Assembly (NCBI GenBank): GCA_016927595.1 | Contig: JAFGMI010000007.1 | Span: 1 to 64,000, forward strand | Length of the DNA stretch: 64,000 nucleotides | From: Melioribacteraceae bacterium | GTDB taxonomy: Bacteria > Bacteroidota > Ignavibacteria > Ignavibacteriales > Melioribacteraceae | Direction of reading: 5' to 3' | Shown: piece by piece, positions 44,194 to 54,397 of the stretch | Layout: each line of letters opens with the position of its first letter | How positions within the stretch are numbered: position 1 is the first letter of the stretch | Program-made: the position numbers and the translations under genes | The notes under the pieces: model-generated | The model's input: only the letters and a program-made list of their open reading frames with translations | Told to the model about the DNA's origin: nothing | Databases searched by the model: none

Positions 44194-46353
44194 ATGAAAG
44201 ATAACATAAAGCTTGAAGATAATTTGAAGTTAAAGAATGATTTCCCACCCGTAAAATTTGAGGATTGGAAAAATCAGGCGATTACCGATCTTAAAGGAGC
44301 CGATTTCAATAAAAAACTTCTTACAGATACATATGAACAAATAAAAATAAAACCCATATATACATCAGATGATATAAAGGATCTAAAGCATATTTCAAAC
44401 CTGCCGGGTTTTGTAAATTATGTCAGAGGCAGCTCTGTTGCAGGATATTTGTTTAAATCATGGGACATTGCACAGGAACTGCCATACACTGATACCTCGG
44501 AATACAATATAGCTCTGCTTGATAATCTTAAAAGGGGTCAGACGGCAATCAACATTATACTCAATCCTGCATCTCAATTTTGCAGTGATACCTGTTCAAA
44601 TAATAGTATGAACTTCAGTAACGAAGGGCTTGCAGTATCTGATTATCACAGTTTTGAAGTGATATTCAGGAATATTGATATTTCGAAATATCCGCTTTAC
44701 ATTCATTGCGGTTTCACCTCCATTCCGTTGCTTATGATGATTACGGCGTATGCTGATTTAAATAATATACAAATGAATACGCTGAGCGGTGCATTCGAAG
44801 CTGATCCTTACAATTACCTGATTAAATCCGGGAAACTGCCTGTTTCTCTTTCACGAGTTTTTTATGACATGAAAACTTCGATTCAATGGGCAGATAAGAA
44901 TGCTCCGGGGATTAAAGTAATAGGAATATCCGGACTGGCTTACAACAATGCAGGATGCAGCACTGCGCAGGAACTGGCATATATTCTTGCTACATCGGTT
45001 GATTACATAAATAAATTAATTGACCGTGGTCTGACCATCGATCAGATCGCTCCCATGATAAGGATTACGGTAGGAATCGGTTCCAATTATTTTATGGAAA
45101 TTGCAAAGTTAAGATCGCTAAGAGTATTATGGTCAAATATTATCGATGCGTATGGCGGAAACGATACATCTAGGAAATTAACGGTTCACGGCAGAACTTC
45201 CGTTTATAACAAAACTGTTTTTGATCCTCACGTAAACATCCTACGTGCAACTACGGAAGCTCTGTCTGCAGTGGTTGGGGGGATTGATAGTCTGCATACC
45301 GGGTCATTTGATGAAACATACTCGGTACCCGATGAGTTCTCACGGCGCATAGCACGTAATACTCAAATCATATTAAAAGAAGAAACCCATCTGGATCGTT
45401 TGATAGATCCCGCAGGAGGTTCATACTTTGTTGAAAAGTTAACCGAAGAATTAGCTTCCAACGCCTGGAAAGAATTTCAGAAAATTGAAGAATTTGGGGG
45501 CATGTTAAAAGCGCTTCAGGATAATTATCCTCAAAAGGAAATCGATAGTGTTGTTGGATTAAAGAATAAGGATTTAAGAAAACGTAAAAAAGTTATTGTT
45601 GGAATAAACATGTATTCCAATTCAAAGGAAAACAGACCAGTACTAAAAGCAGATTTTAAACCCGATAAATCGCAAAAACATAAGGACAAATCGGTGCAGA
45701 TTAAATCCACAAGAGATCAGAACAAGGTTAATAAGGCAATTAAGGAATTTAAAGACTTCCAGAATTTAAACGATCCTTCGGTTATTGAAGCAGGTGCAAG
45801 GGCTTTGAGTGCGGGAGCTGAAATTGCAGAAATTTATAAAGCATCACCGAAATATTCTTCTGAAGCGGTTTCGATTGAAACGCTCCATTTCCATCGTGCG
45901 GCAGATCAATTTGAATCTCTAAAGTACGCTTCATTACAACTTGAAGAAATGCTTGGCAGAAAACCATCGGTTTTTCTTGCCAATATGGGAGTATTAAAAC
46001 AATACAAAGCCCGGGCTGATTTTGCGCGTTCATTTTTTGAAGTCGCAATGTTCAACGTAATCTCTTCTAAGGGATTTAATACAGCCGGTGAAGCCGCGGA
46101 AGCTTTGTTAAATGAAAATGCAGAGTTCGTTGTTGTATGTTCTTCCGATGACAAATATCCCGGTACTGTACCGGAATTGGCAGCCGAAATTAAAAAACTT
46201 AAACCGGGTGTTAAAATTATTCTTGCCGGATATCCGGTTGATCAAATACAGATGTATAAGGATGCCGGAGTAGATGAATTCATTTATCTCGGCTGTGATG
46301 CTTATGATATTTTATCGAGATTGATTGAATCAATTTCAGGCAGGACCTTTTAA
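44194..46353 (+). CDS. mutA: Methylmalonyl-CoA mutase small subunit
   Basis: 719 residues. The TIM-barrel half is present (FEDWKNQAITDLKGADFNKKL, DPAGGSYFVEKLTEEL), but the C-terminal flavodoxin-like domain lacks the cobalt-ligand DxHxxG (FLANMGVLKQYKARADFA instead), as usual for the non-catalytic MutA subunit. It forms a heterodimer with MutB, encoded 59 bp downstream, to interconvert succinyl-CoA and methylmalonyl-CoA. A GGAG site precedes the ATG. Confidence 0.93.
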   Translation: MKDNIKLEDNLKLKNDFPPVKFEDWKNQAITDLKGADFNKKLLTDTYEQIKIKPIYTSDDIKDLKHISNLPGFVNYVRGSSVAGYLFKSWDIAQELPYTDTSEYNIALLDNLKRGQTAINIILNPASQFCSDTCSNNSMNFSNEGLAVSDYHSFEVIFRNIDISKYPLYIHCGFTSIPLLMMITAYADLNNIQMNTLSGAFEADPYNYLIKSGKLPVSLSRVFYDMKTSIQWADKNAPGIKVIGISGLAYNNAGCSTAQELAYILATSVDYINKLIDRGLTIDQIAPMIRITVGIGSNYFMEIAKLRSLRVLWSNIIDAYGGNDTSRKLTVHGRTSVYNKTVFDPHVNILRATTEALSAVVGGIDSLHTGSFDETYSVPDEFSRRIARNTQIILKEETHLDRLIDPAGGSYFVEKLTEELASNAWKEFQKIEEFGGMLKALQDNYPQKEIDSVVGLKNKDLRKRKKVIVGINMYSNSKENRPVLKADFKPDKSQKHKDKSVQIKSTRDQNKVNKAIKEFKDFQNLNDPSVIEAGARALSAGAEIAEIYKASPKYSSEAVSIETLHFHRAADQFESLKYASLQLEEMLGRKPSVFLANMGVLKQYKARADFARSFFEVAMFNVISSKGFNTAGEAAEALLNENAEFVVVCSSDDKYPGTVPELAAEIKKLKPGVKIILAGYPVDQIQMYKDAGVDEFIYLGCDAYDILSRLIESISGRTF

Positions 46354-46412
46354 CGATCAGTATGGAATTATAACTTTATGAAAAAACACATAGTGTACCT
46401 TGCGGGGATAAA

Positions 46413-48590
46413 ATGAAAAAAATTGATTTTACAAAAAGAGAATTGAAATTTGAATCTGACAAAACAACCTTCGGGAAATGGAAAGAAAATCTGAAGGAAG
46501 CAACCGGTAAGGATGCTGCGGACTTCGTCTGGGAAACCTTGGAACAGATAAATGTTGATCCGCTGTACACTAAAAATAATTTGGAAAAATTTGAACACCT
46601 CGAATACATGTCCGGTATTCCACCTTTCCTGAGAGGTCCGTACACTACTATGTATGTTACACGACCCTGGACAGTAAGACAGTACGCAGGTTTTTCAACT
46701 GCCGAAGAAAGTAATGCTTTTTACAGGAGAAACCTGTCTCAGGGTCAAATGGGATTATCGGTGGCTTTCGATCTTGCAACCCACCGCGGTTATGATTCCG
46801 ATCATCAGCGTGTGGTTGGTGACGTGGGAAAAGCAGGCGTTGCAATAGATACTGTGGAAGATATGAAGATTTTATTCGATGGTATTCCGCTTGATAAAAT
46901 GTCGGTATCTATGACAATGAACGGAGCAGTACTGCCGGTAATGGCATTTTATATTGTTGCAGCAGAAGAACAGGGTGCCAGTCATGAACAACTAACCGGT
47001 ACTATCCAGAATGATATTCTCAAAGAATACATGGTTAGAAATACATATATATATCCTCCCGAAATGTCGATGAAAATCATTGCAGATATTTTCAGGTTTA
47101 CATCCGAACAAATGCCGAAATTCAACAGCATTAGTATATCAGGTTATCATATGCAGGAAGCCGGTGCAACCGCCGATCTGGAAATGGCATACACTCTTGC
47201 GGACGGACTTGAATACGTACGGACAGGTGTTAATACCGGATTGGATATTGATGCCTTTGCACCCAGATTATCCTTCTTCTGGGCACAGGGAATGAATTAC
47301 TTTATGGAGATCGCAAAGATGAGAGCTGCGCGAGTGATCTGGGCTAAACTTATCAAGCAATTTAATCCTCAAAACCCCAAGTCAATGTCTCTCAGAACTC
47401 ATTCGCAGACCTCGGGATGGAGCCTGACTGAACAGGACCCGTTCAACAATGTTGTAAGAACCTGTATTGAGGCAATGGCTGCCATAATGGGGCATACACA
47501 GTCGCTTCATACAAATTCACTAGACGAAGCTATAGCACTTCCTACAGATTTTTCAGCCCGTATCGCACGAAACACACAACTGTATCTGCAGGACGAAACA
47601 ATGATTACAAAGGTTATCGATCCCTGGGGTGGTTCATATTATGTTGAGTATTTAACGGATGCATTAATGAAAAAAGGATGGAAGCATATATTGGAAATAG
47701 AATCGTACGGTGGAATGACTAAAGCAATTGAAGCCGGAATACCTAAAATGCGCATTGAAGAAGCTGCAGCGCGCAGACAAGCAAGGATCGATTCCGGCAA
47801 AGAAATAATTTTGGGAGTGAACAAATTCAAACCCGATAAAGAAGATCCGATCGAAATTCTTGAAGTAGACAACACAGCGGTCAGACAATCACAAATTAAA
47901 AGAATTAATAGAGTTAAATCTGAACGTGACGATACGCTTGTTCAAAAAACACTTAACGATATTACAAAATGTGCAGAATCCGGAGTCGGAAATTTATTAG
48001 ATTTGTCAATTAAAGCTGCCCGGGCGCGTGCTACCCTTGGCGAAATTTCCGATGCAATAGAAAAAGTAAGCGGGAGATATAAAGCTGTGACCAGAACAAT
48101 ATCGGGCATATACAGCAGTGAGTATAAAAACGAAGACGATCAGTTGCTCGAAAAAGTAAGAAGAATGACGGATGAGTTCGCAGAAAAGGAAGGACGACGC
48201 CCTCGAATAATGATTGCCAAAATGGGACAGGATGGTCATGACCGCGGGGCAAAAGTTGTGGCAACTGCGTATGCCGATATGGGATTTGATGTGGATGTAG
48301 GACCGCTTTTCCAGACACCTGAAGAAACAGCTAAACAGGCTGTTGAAAATGATGTGCACGTAGTCGGAATGAGTTCACTTGCTGCCGGACATAAAACACT
48401 ATTACCGCAACTCTATAATGAATTACAAAAACTTGGAAGAGAAGATATAATTATTATTGCTGGTGGTGTGATTCCGGTTCAGGATTACGAATATCTTTAT
48501 GAACACGGCGCTTCTGCTATTTTCGGTCCGGGCACAAAAATTCCGGAAGCGGGAATAAAAATAATGGAAGAAATCAACAGAAGATTTTAA
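46413..48590 (+). CDS. mutB: Methylmalonyl-CoA mutase large (catalytic) subunit
   Basis: 725 residues. [70 protein letters not shown] and [14 protein letters not shown] line the substrate barrel; [19 protein letters not shown] carries the cobalt-binding His609. Adenosylcobalamin-dependent isomerisation of (R)-methylmalonyl-CoA and succinyl-CoA. Acts with mutA upstream and meaB at 53 kb. No epimerase or propionyl-CoA carboxylase gene is in the window. Confidence 0.97.
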   Translation: MKKIDFTKRELKFESDKTTFGKWKENLKEATGKDAADFVWETLEQINVDPLYTKNNLEKFEHLEYMSGIPPFLRGPYTTMYVTRPWTVRQYAGFSTAEESNAFYRRNLSQGQMGLSVAFDLATHRGYDSDHQRVVGDVGKAGVAIDTVEDMKILFDGIPLDKMSVSMTMNGAVLPVMAFYIVAAEEQGASHEQLTGTIQNDILKEYMVRNTYIYPPEMSMKIIADIFRFTSEQMPKFNSISISGYHMQEAGATADLEMAYTLADGLEYVRTGVNTGLDIDAFAPRLSFFWAQGMNYFMEIAKMRAARVIWAKLIKQFNPQNPKSMSLRTHSQTSGWSLTEQDPFNNVVRTCIEAMAAIMGHTQSLHTNSLDEAIALPTDFSARIARNTQLYLQDETMITKVIDPWGGSYYVEYLTDALMKKGWKHILEIESYGGMTKAIEAGIPKMRIEEAAARRQARIDSGKEIILGVNKFKPDKEDPIEILEVDNTAVRQSQIKRINRVKSERDDTLVQKTLNDITKCAESGVGNLLDLSIKAARARATLGEISDAIEKVSGRYKAVTRTISGIYSSEYKNEDDQLLEKVRRMTDEFAEKEGRRPRIMIAKMGQDGHDRGAKVVATAYADMGFDVDVGPLFQTPEETAKQAVENDVHVVGMSSLAAGHKTLLPQLYNELQKLGREDIIIIAGGVIPVQDYEYLYEHGASAIFGPGTKIPEAGIKIMEEINRRF

Positions 48591-48625
48591 GACCGAAAAA
48601 TTACCTAAACCAGACAGAAAAATTT

Positions 48626-51600
48626 TTACTGAAAATATTCAACACCAGCTTTGAATAATTTTATTTCCTTATTACCGGGAATGTTGTTACCAACAAAGTT
48701 GCCGAGTCTTTCGTTATGACCCATCTTCCCGAAGATTCTGCCGTCGGGGCTGGTAATTCCTTCAACCGCAAAATACGAACTGTTCGGATTAAAGAAGATA
48801 TCCATTGATGGGTTACCGTTAAAATCAACATACTGTGTGGCAATCTGACCGCTGTTTCTCAACTTTTCAATCCATTGATCATTAGCGACGAATCTTCCTT
48901 CACCATGAGATACCGGAACCGCCTGCACCGTATCCAATTCAACATTTGCAAGCCACGGCGAAAGGTCTGACACGACTTTGGTATAAATAATTTTCGAGAT
49001 GTGTCTGCCAATTTTATTGAATGTTAATGTTGGTGAATCCTCATTGATATCCATAATCTCGCCGTATGGAACAAGACCTAATTTTATTAATGCCTGGAAG
49101 CCGTTGCAAATCCCCAGCATAAGTCCGTCACGGTTTTCCAGCAAATCATTCACCGCATCTTTTACCATTGGATTCCTGAACATTGCGGCAATAAATTTAC
49201 CCGATCCTTCCGGTTCGTCACCCGCACTGAATCCTCCGGGGATGAATACTATTTGCGAATTTTTAATTTGCCCGGCAAGCTCATGTATTGTTTCATCAAT
49301 CATCCTAGAAGTTAAATTTCGTATCGGTAAAATATTTACTTCGGCACCAGCTTGATTAAAAGCCTTCATTGAATCATATTCACTATTCGTTCCAGGAAAC
49401 GCAGGTATCAGCACACGTGGCTTGGCATATTTTAATTCCGAGGATATAATTTTACCATTGGTGAATTTATAGTCGGGAATATCTATATCGTTCAATGCAA
49501 CCTGTGTCGGGAATATATCTTCAAGCGGCAATTTCCAGGAATTGATTGCTTCATCCAGACTAATAGTAATATTATCTATAACAATGTTTTTTTGAGCTGT
49601 AGTTCTGCCAAGTTCCGAATATTGTAAATCAGCGAACAGCTCTTGGGGAATTTCCGATTTCGATATTTCGACAATAACTCCGCCTGTCCCGGGTTCAAAT
49701 AATTCCGGGGGATTAATATGACTCCCAAGTTCAAATCCAAGCATATTTCCAAAACACATCTTACTTATAGCCTCAGCCGGTCCGTTTTCCCCTACGGTAT
49801 GCGCAGCAATAATTTTGTCGGCTTTAATCAATTCAGTTATGCGCTCATAAGTTGATTTCAGCAATGAAAAATCGGGGATCATCAAATCATCTTTAATAAC
49901 TTCGAGATAGATAACCTTTGAATCAGCTTGCTTAAATTCAGGTGATAATATATTATAAAGATCAACTGTATCAACGGCAAAGGACACCAGAGTGGGAGGT
50001 ACATCGAGATTCTTGAACGAACCGGACATACTATCTTTGCCCCCTATTGCCGCACGCTTAAATTGCAGCTGTGCGTAATAAGCTCCGAGGAGAGCACTGA
50101 AAGGTTTCCCCCATTTTTCGGCATAAGTTCCCAGTCGTTCAAAATATTCCTGGAAAGTGAACCATGTCGTCCGGTAGTCTCCCCCTGATGTGACAATTTT
50201 TGATAATGATTCAATCACTGCATACATTGCACCGTGAAATGGACTCCAGCTGGACAAACCCGGGTCAAATCCGTAACTCATTAAGGTGCCGGTGGTTGTT
50301 TCTTCATTGAGAACAGGAATTTTTGCACACATTGACTCGGTTGGGGTTAACTGATACTTTCCTCCGAACGGATAATTTACTGTTGCAGCACCCACGCAGT
50401 TGTCGAATCTTTCAACTAATCCTTTTTTGCTGCATACATTTAAATCGGAAAGCATGTCAAGCCATTGACTTTTAATATCCGATTGAACTCGATGTGGCGG
50501 TTTATAATCTGTTTCCGGTTCCGATACTCTTACCTTTGTATGTTTCTTGGCGCCGTTACTGTTCAGAAACTCTCTTGAAATGTTCACTATTGTTTTACCG
50601 CGCCAGTACATTTTTATACGCGACTCATCGTTCACATACGCAACTGTTGTTGCCTCAAGATTTTCTCTCTCAGCAGCCTTCTTAAATGCTATTTCGTTGG
50701 CGGGGCTAACCAAACAAGCCATCCGTTCCTGTGATTCCGAAATCGCAAGCTCTGTGCCGTCAAGACCATCATACTTTTTGGGAATTCTGTCGAGAAATAT
50801 TTCAAGACCATCAGCCAGTTCGCCGATTGCAACCGACACACCACCGGCACCGAAGTCGTTACAGCGTTTAATCATTCTTGTAACTTTCGGATCCCGGAAA
50901 AGTCTTTGTATTTTTCTTTCCTCAGGAGCATTTCCCTTTTGTACTTCGGCACCGCATGTAATTATTGAATCCTCGGTATGTGCTTTTGATGAGCCAGTCG
51001 CACCGCCGCAACCGTCTCTGCCGGTTCTTCCTCCAAGTAAAATGATAACATCACCTTTGGATGGACGTACTCTCACTACATTATATCTGGGTACCGCCGC
51101 AATAACAGCGCCTATTTCCATACGTTTTGCGACATAACCCTCATGATAAATTTCATCTACCAGACCTGTACTTAATCCAATCTGATTTCCATAAGAGCTG
51201 TATCCGTGGGCAGCTTCCGTCGTTATCTTACGCTGCGGAAGTTTACCTTCTATTGTATCATTAATCGGTATCCTTGGATCGCCGGAACCGCTTACTCTCA
51301 TGGCTTGATAAACATAAGCACGTCCTGAAAGCGGATCGCGAATAGCACCGCCTAAACAAGTTGCTGCACCGCCGAAAGGTTCGATTTCCGTGGGATGGTT
51401 ATGCGTTTCATTTTTGAACATTACCAGCCAATCCTCTTCCCTGCCGGCGACATCAACCTTTACCTCGATACTGCATGCATTTATTTCTTCCGACTCATCA
51501 AGACCTTTTAACATTCCCTTTTTCTTCAACTCCTTCATTGCAATCGTAGCTATATCCATAAGACATATATCTTTTTCAGCCGGACTGTCGCCATAAACAA

Positions 51601-52384
51601 ATTCACGGCTTTTCAGATAATCGGTGTATGTTTCTTTAATCTTTCCTGAAATCGGACCATCGTCAAATTCCACTTCATCAATCTTAGTAAGAAAGGTTGT
51701 GTGTCTGCAGTGATCGGACCAGTAAGTATCAAGTATCCTCAGTTCAGTAACTGTAGGATTTCTTAATTCTTCATCTCTAAAATAATCCTGACAAAATTGA
51801 AGATCATCTAAATCCATTGCAAGTCCCATCTCGTGCAACAGTTTTTCCAAATCATTATCATCCATTTCAGTAAAATATTTAATCGTTTCTACGTCAGCCG
51901 GTTCAGTCAACTGATCATCTAGTGTAGAAGGTTTTTCAAGTGAAGCTTCGCGGGAATCAACAGGATTGATTATATATCTCCTGATAGAATCAAAATCACT
52001 GTCTGAAATTTGCCCTGATAATATTATTACCTTTGCATATTTTACTTTAGGTTTTTCATCCTGTGTAAGAATCTGAATACACTGTGATGCGGAATCTGCC
52101 CGCTGATCGTATTGACCTGGCAGATACTCAACTGCAAAATATTTATTATTGTTTTCAACACTTATTTCTTCCTCAAAAACAGTATCCAAAGGAGGTTCGG
52201 AAAAAACAGTTGTCAAAGCCTGCCTGAAAATTTTTTCATCAACACTTTCAACGTCGTATCTATGTATTACTCTTACATTTTCCAGTGATTCAATAAGCAG
52301 GTGGTCTTTCAACTCATTCAAAAGAACCTGGGCTTCAACGTTATATCCCGGCTTCTTCTCAACAAAAATTCTTTTTATATTCAT
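48626..52384 (-). CDS. purL: Phosphoribosylformylglycinamidine synthase, single-chain type
   Basis: 1252 residues, the large single-chain form carrying synthetase and glutaminase together. Seen: TYWSDHCRHTTFLTKID, MFKNETHNHPTEIEPFGGAATC, GGRTGRDGCGGATGSS, CNDFGAGGVSVAIGELADG and, in the C-terminal amidotransferase, GICNGFQALIK with Cys1093 and PVSHGEGRF. Catalyses FGAR to FGAM in purine synthesis. Convergent with mutB and not linked to other pur genes. Confidence 0.96.
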   Translation of the reverse strand: MNIKRIFVEKKPGYNVEAQVLLNELKDHLLIESLENVRVIHRYDVESVDEKIFRQALTTVFSEPPLDTVFEEEISVENNNKYFAVEYLPGQYDQRADSASQCIQILTQDEKPKVKYAKVIILSGQISDSDFDSIRRYIINPVDSREASLEKPSTLDDQLTEPADVETIKYFTEMDDNDLEKLLHEMGLAMDLDDLQFCQDYFRDEELRNPTVTELRILDTYWSDHCRHTTFLTKIDEVEFDDGPISGKIKETYTDYLKSREFVYGDSPAEKDICLMDIATIAMKELKKKGMLKGLDESEEINACSIEVKVDVAGREEDWLVMFKNETHNHPTEIEPFGGAATCLGGAIRDPLSGRAYVYQAMRVSGSGDPRIPINDTIEGKLPQRKITTEAAHGYSSYGNQIGLSTGLVDEIYHEGYVAKRMEIGAVIAAVPRYNVVRVRPSKGDVIILLGGRTGRDGCGGATGSSKAHTEDSIITCGAEVQKGNAPEERKIQRLFRDPKVTRMIKRCNDFGAGGVSVAIGELADGLEIFLDRIPKKYDGLDGTELAISESQERMACLVSPANEIAFKKAAERENLEATTVAYVNDESRIKMYWRGKTIVNISREFLNSNGAKKHTKVRVSEPETDYKPPHRVQSDIKSQWLDMLSDLNVCSKKGLVERFDNCVGAATVNYPFGGKYQLTPTESMCAKIPVLNEETTTGTLMSYGFDPGLSSWSPFHGAMYAVIESLSKIVTSGGDYRTTWFTFQEYFERLGTYAEKWGKPFSALLGAYYAQLQFKRAAIGGKDSMSGSFKNLDVPPTLVSFAVDTVDLYNILSPEFKQADSKVIYLEVIKDDLMIPDFSLLKSTYERITELIKADKIIAAHTVGENGPAEAISKMCFGNMLGFELGSHINPPELFEPGTGGVIVEISKSEIPQELFADLQYSELGRTTAQKNIVIDNITISLDEAINSWKLPLEDIFPTQVALNDIDIPDYKFTNGKIISSELKYAKPRVLIPAFPGTNSEYDSMKAFNQAGAEVNILPIRNLTSRMIDETIHELAGQIKNSQIVFIPGGFSAGDEPEGSGKFIAAMFRNPMVKDAVNDLLENRDGLMLGICNGFQALIKLGLVPYGEIMDINEDSPTLTFNKIGRHISKIIYTKVVSDLSPWLANVELDTVQAVPVSHGEGRFVANDQWIEKLRNSGQIATQYVDFNGNPSMDIFFNPNSSYFAVEGITSPDGRIFGKMGHNERLGNFVGNNIPGNKEIKLFKAGVEYFQ

Positions 52385-52636
52385 GAATTTTTCCCTTTAA
52401 CTTCCGCTTTGAAATGAAACGACTCAGAAGATTCAATTAGGTGTAATAAATTGAAAAATAAAATTAATTATTTATAGATAAAAATCATATTTATGAAAAT
52501 TCCCGATTAGTTTACTTAAAATATCGTGAATAAATTAATAACCCATTTATCCTACGAATAGCACCGAATCAAACTGTAATATTTACTATCTTTATTTTTT
52601 TTATTATTAGCATTTTTGCAATGCCAGGGAATTTAT

Positions 52637-53185
52637 GTGATACGTGAACAACCAACATTACCAAGTGAAAGGTTAATTCTAAGACCATTTACGGTTGAGG
52701 ATGCAGTTGATGTCAAGAGGCTTGCGGGTGACAGGAAAATTTCCGATACTACATTAATGATACCGCATCCATATTCCGACGGATTAGCTGAAGAGTGGAT
52801 AAAATCGAACAAGGTTTTATTCAGTGATATGGTTGAGATTATATTTGCGGTTACGGAGAAATTGTCAGGAGAATTAATCGGGTCAATAGGACTTAGGGTT
52901 AACAAAGATTTTAACAATGCCGATGTTGGTTATTGGATCGGGGTTCCTTACTGGAGCAAGGGTTATGCGACCGAAGCATTGCACGAAATAATAAAGTATG
53001 GTTTTGAACAGCTTAAATTACACAGAATTCATGCACATCATATGATCAGCAATCCGGCTTCCGGTAAAGTGATGCTGAAAAACGGTATGAAAATGGAAGT
53101 TCGTTTAAGGGAGCATATAAAGAAAAACGGAGAATTTGCAGATGCTGTTTATTACGGAATATTAAAAGAAGAATTCCAAAAATGA
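52637..53185 (+). CDS. GNAT N-acetyltransferase (RimJ/RimL-like)
   Basis: 182 residues from a GTG at 52637, preceded by AGGGAATT; an upstream TTG at 52616 would add seven non-homologous residues. SERLILRPFTVEDA, GSIGLRV, ADVGYWIGVPYWSKGYATEAL (acetyl-CoA loop), LHRIHAHHMISNPASGKVMLKNGM and a Tyr in DAVYYGIL are RimJ/RimL/SpeG hallmarks. Its stop overlaps the meaB start by 4 bp (ATGA), so they are co-translated; a functional link to MeaB is not implied. Confidence 0.87.
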   Translation: MIREQPTLPSERLILRPFTVEDAVDVKRLAGDRKISDTTLMIPHPYSDGLAEEWIKSNKVLFSDMVEIIFAVTEKLSGELIGSIGLRVNKDFNNADVGYWIGVPYWSKGYATEALHEIIKYGFEQLKLHRIHAHHMISNPASGKVMLKNGMKMEVRLREHIKKNGEFADAVYYGILKEEFQK

Positions 53186-54294
53186 AAGAAGACGCGAACA
53201 AATACAAACCGGACTGGACGCCGGAAAATGCAGGAGAAGAATTTGCAGTAAGAGTCGTTAAAGGTACCGATAAACGCGGTAGCGTAAGGCAAAATAACGC
53301 AGATAAAAAAAATAATAGTGTCGATGAACTTATCCGGGGGGTTTTAAATAATGACAGAGTATTGCTTGCGAAAACGATAACACTTGTTGAAAGTAATGCG
53401 CGCCCGCATTATGAGAAAGCTCAGCAAGTTCTTCAGCAATTGCTCCCCAGTTCCGGGAAGTCGGTAAGAATTGGTATATCCGGTGTGCCCGGCGCAGGAA
53501 AAAGTACTCTTATCGAATCACTGGGTATGTATCTGATTGGTCGGGGACATAAAGTTGCCGTACTAACAGTAGATCCGAGCAGTTCGCTGACTAAGGGAAG
53601 CATACTGGGCGATAAAACGAGAATGGAAAAATTATCGCGTGAAGAAAACTGCTTTATACGCCCTTCACCCTCGGGTGGTACATTGGGGGGTGTAACGCGT
53701 AAAAGTCGTGAAACAATTATCGTATGTGAAGCCGCCGGTTACGATGTTATACTTATCGAAACTGTTGGAATAGGGCAGAATGAAATTACGGTAAGATCGA
53801 TGGTTGATTTTTTTCTCCTCGTTCAAATTGCAGGTGCTGGTGACGAACTTCAGGGAATGAAGAAAGGTGTTGTTGAAATTGCAGATGCAATCGCGATCAA
53901 CAAAGCGGATGGAGACAATATTAAAAAAGCTGAACTGGCAAAAACGGAGTTGTTAAATGTTATGAATTATCTCAAACCAGTCAGCGCGGGATGGACACCG
54001 GAAGTGTTCACATGTTCAGCACAATCGGGAACCGGTATAAAGGAATTGTGGAGTACGGTAGAAAAATTTAAAGTGACAACAATGTCATCAGGATTTTTTG
54101 AAAGTAGAAGGAATGAACAAAAAATTGACTGGACGATGAGAATGGTTGAAAATGAACTTCTGGACAATTTCTATAATAATGAAATTGTAAAGAACAATAT
54201 TTCTGCTATTAAACAAAAAATAAAAAATGGTGAATTACTGCCCACTTCGGCAGCTGAGAGTCTGCTGAAGTTATTAAAAACAACGGTACATTAA
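53182..54294 (+). CDS. meaB: Methylmalonyl-CoA mutase-associated GTPase
   Basis: 370 residues. GVPGAGKST (residues 101-109) is the G1 loop; AVLTVDPSSSLTKGSILGDKTRM, IRPSPSGGTLGGVTRKSRE, ILIETVGIGQNE and INKADGDN complete the G3E-type GTPase of the MeaB/ArgK family. It gates delivery of adenosylcobalamin to the mutase and protects it from inactivation. An N-terminal ~70-residue extension is rich in charged residues. Separated from mutAB by purL and the acetyltransferase gene. Confidence 0.94.
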   Translation: MKEDANKYKPDWTPENAGEEFAVRVVKGTDKRGSVRQNNADKKNNSVDELIRGVLNNDRVLLAKTITLVESNARPHYEKAQQVLQQLLPSSGKSVRIGISGVPGAGKSTLIESLGMYLIGRGHKVAVLTVDPSSSLTKGSILGDKTRMEKLSREENCFIRPSPSGGTLGGVTRKSRETIIVCEAAGYDVILIETVGIGQNEITVRSMVDFFLLVQIAGAGDELQGMKKGVVEIADAIAINKADGDNIKKAELAKTELLNVMNYLKPVSAGWTPEVFTCSAQSGTGIKELWSTVEKFKVTTMSSGFFESRRNEQKIDWTMRMVENELLDNFYNNEIVKNNISAIKQKIKNGELLPTSAAESLLKLLKTTVH

Positions 54295-54397
54295 AATAAT
54301 CCTGTCCCAGGCAAAAAATTCACACTTTCATAACAGCGGATTATTTGAATTTGATATAATTTATACAAAGAAATTTGGGACAAAATCGGAAGTAGTT

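Noticed and set aside
50547-51137. 196-codon open frame on the plus strand inside purL
   Set aside because: Antisense to the conserved synthetase core of purL; low-complexity Ser/Pro-rich translation and no ribosome-binding site.
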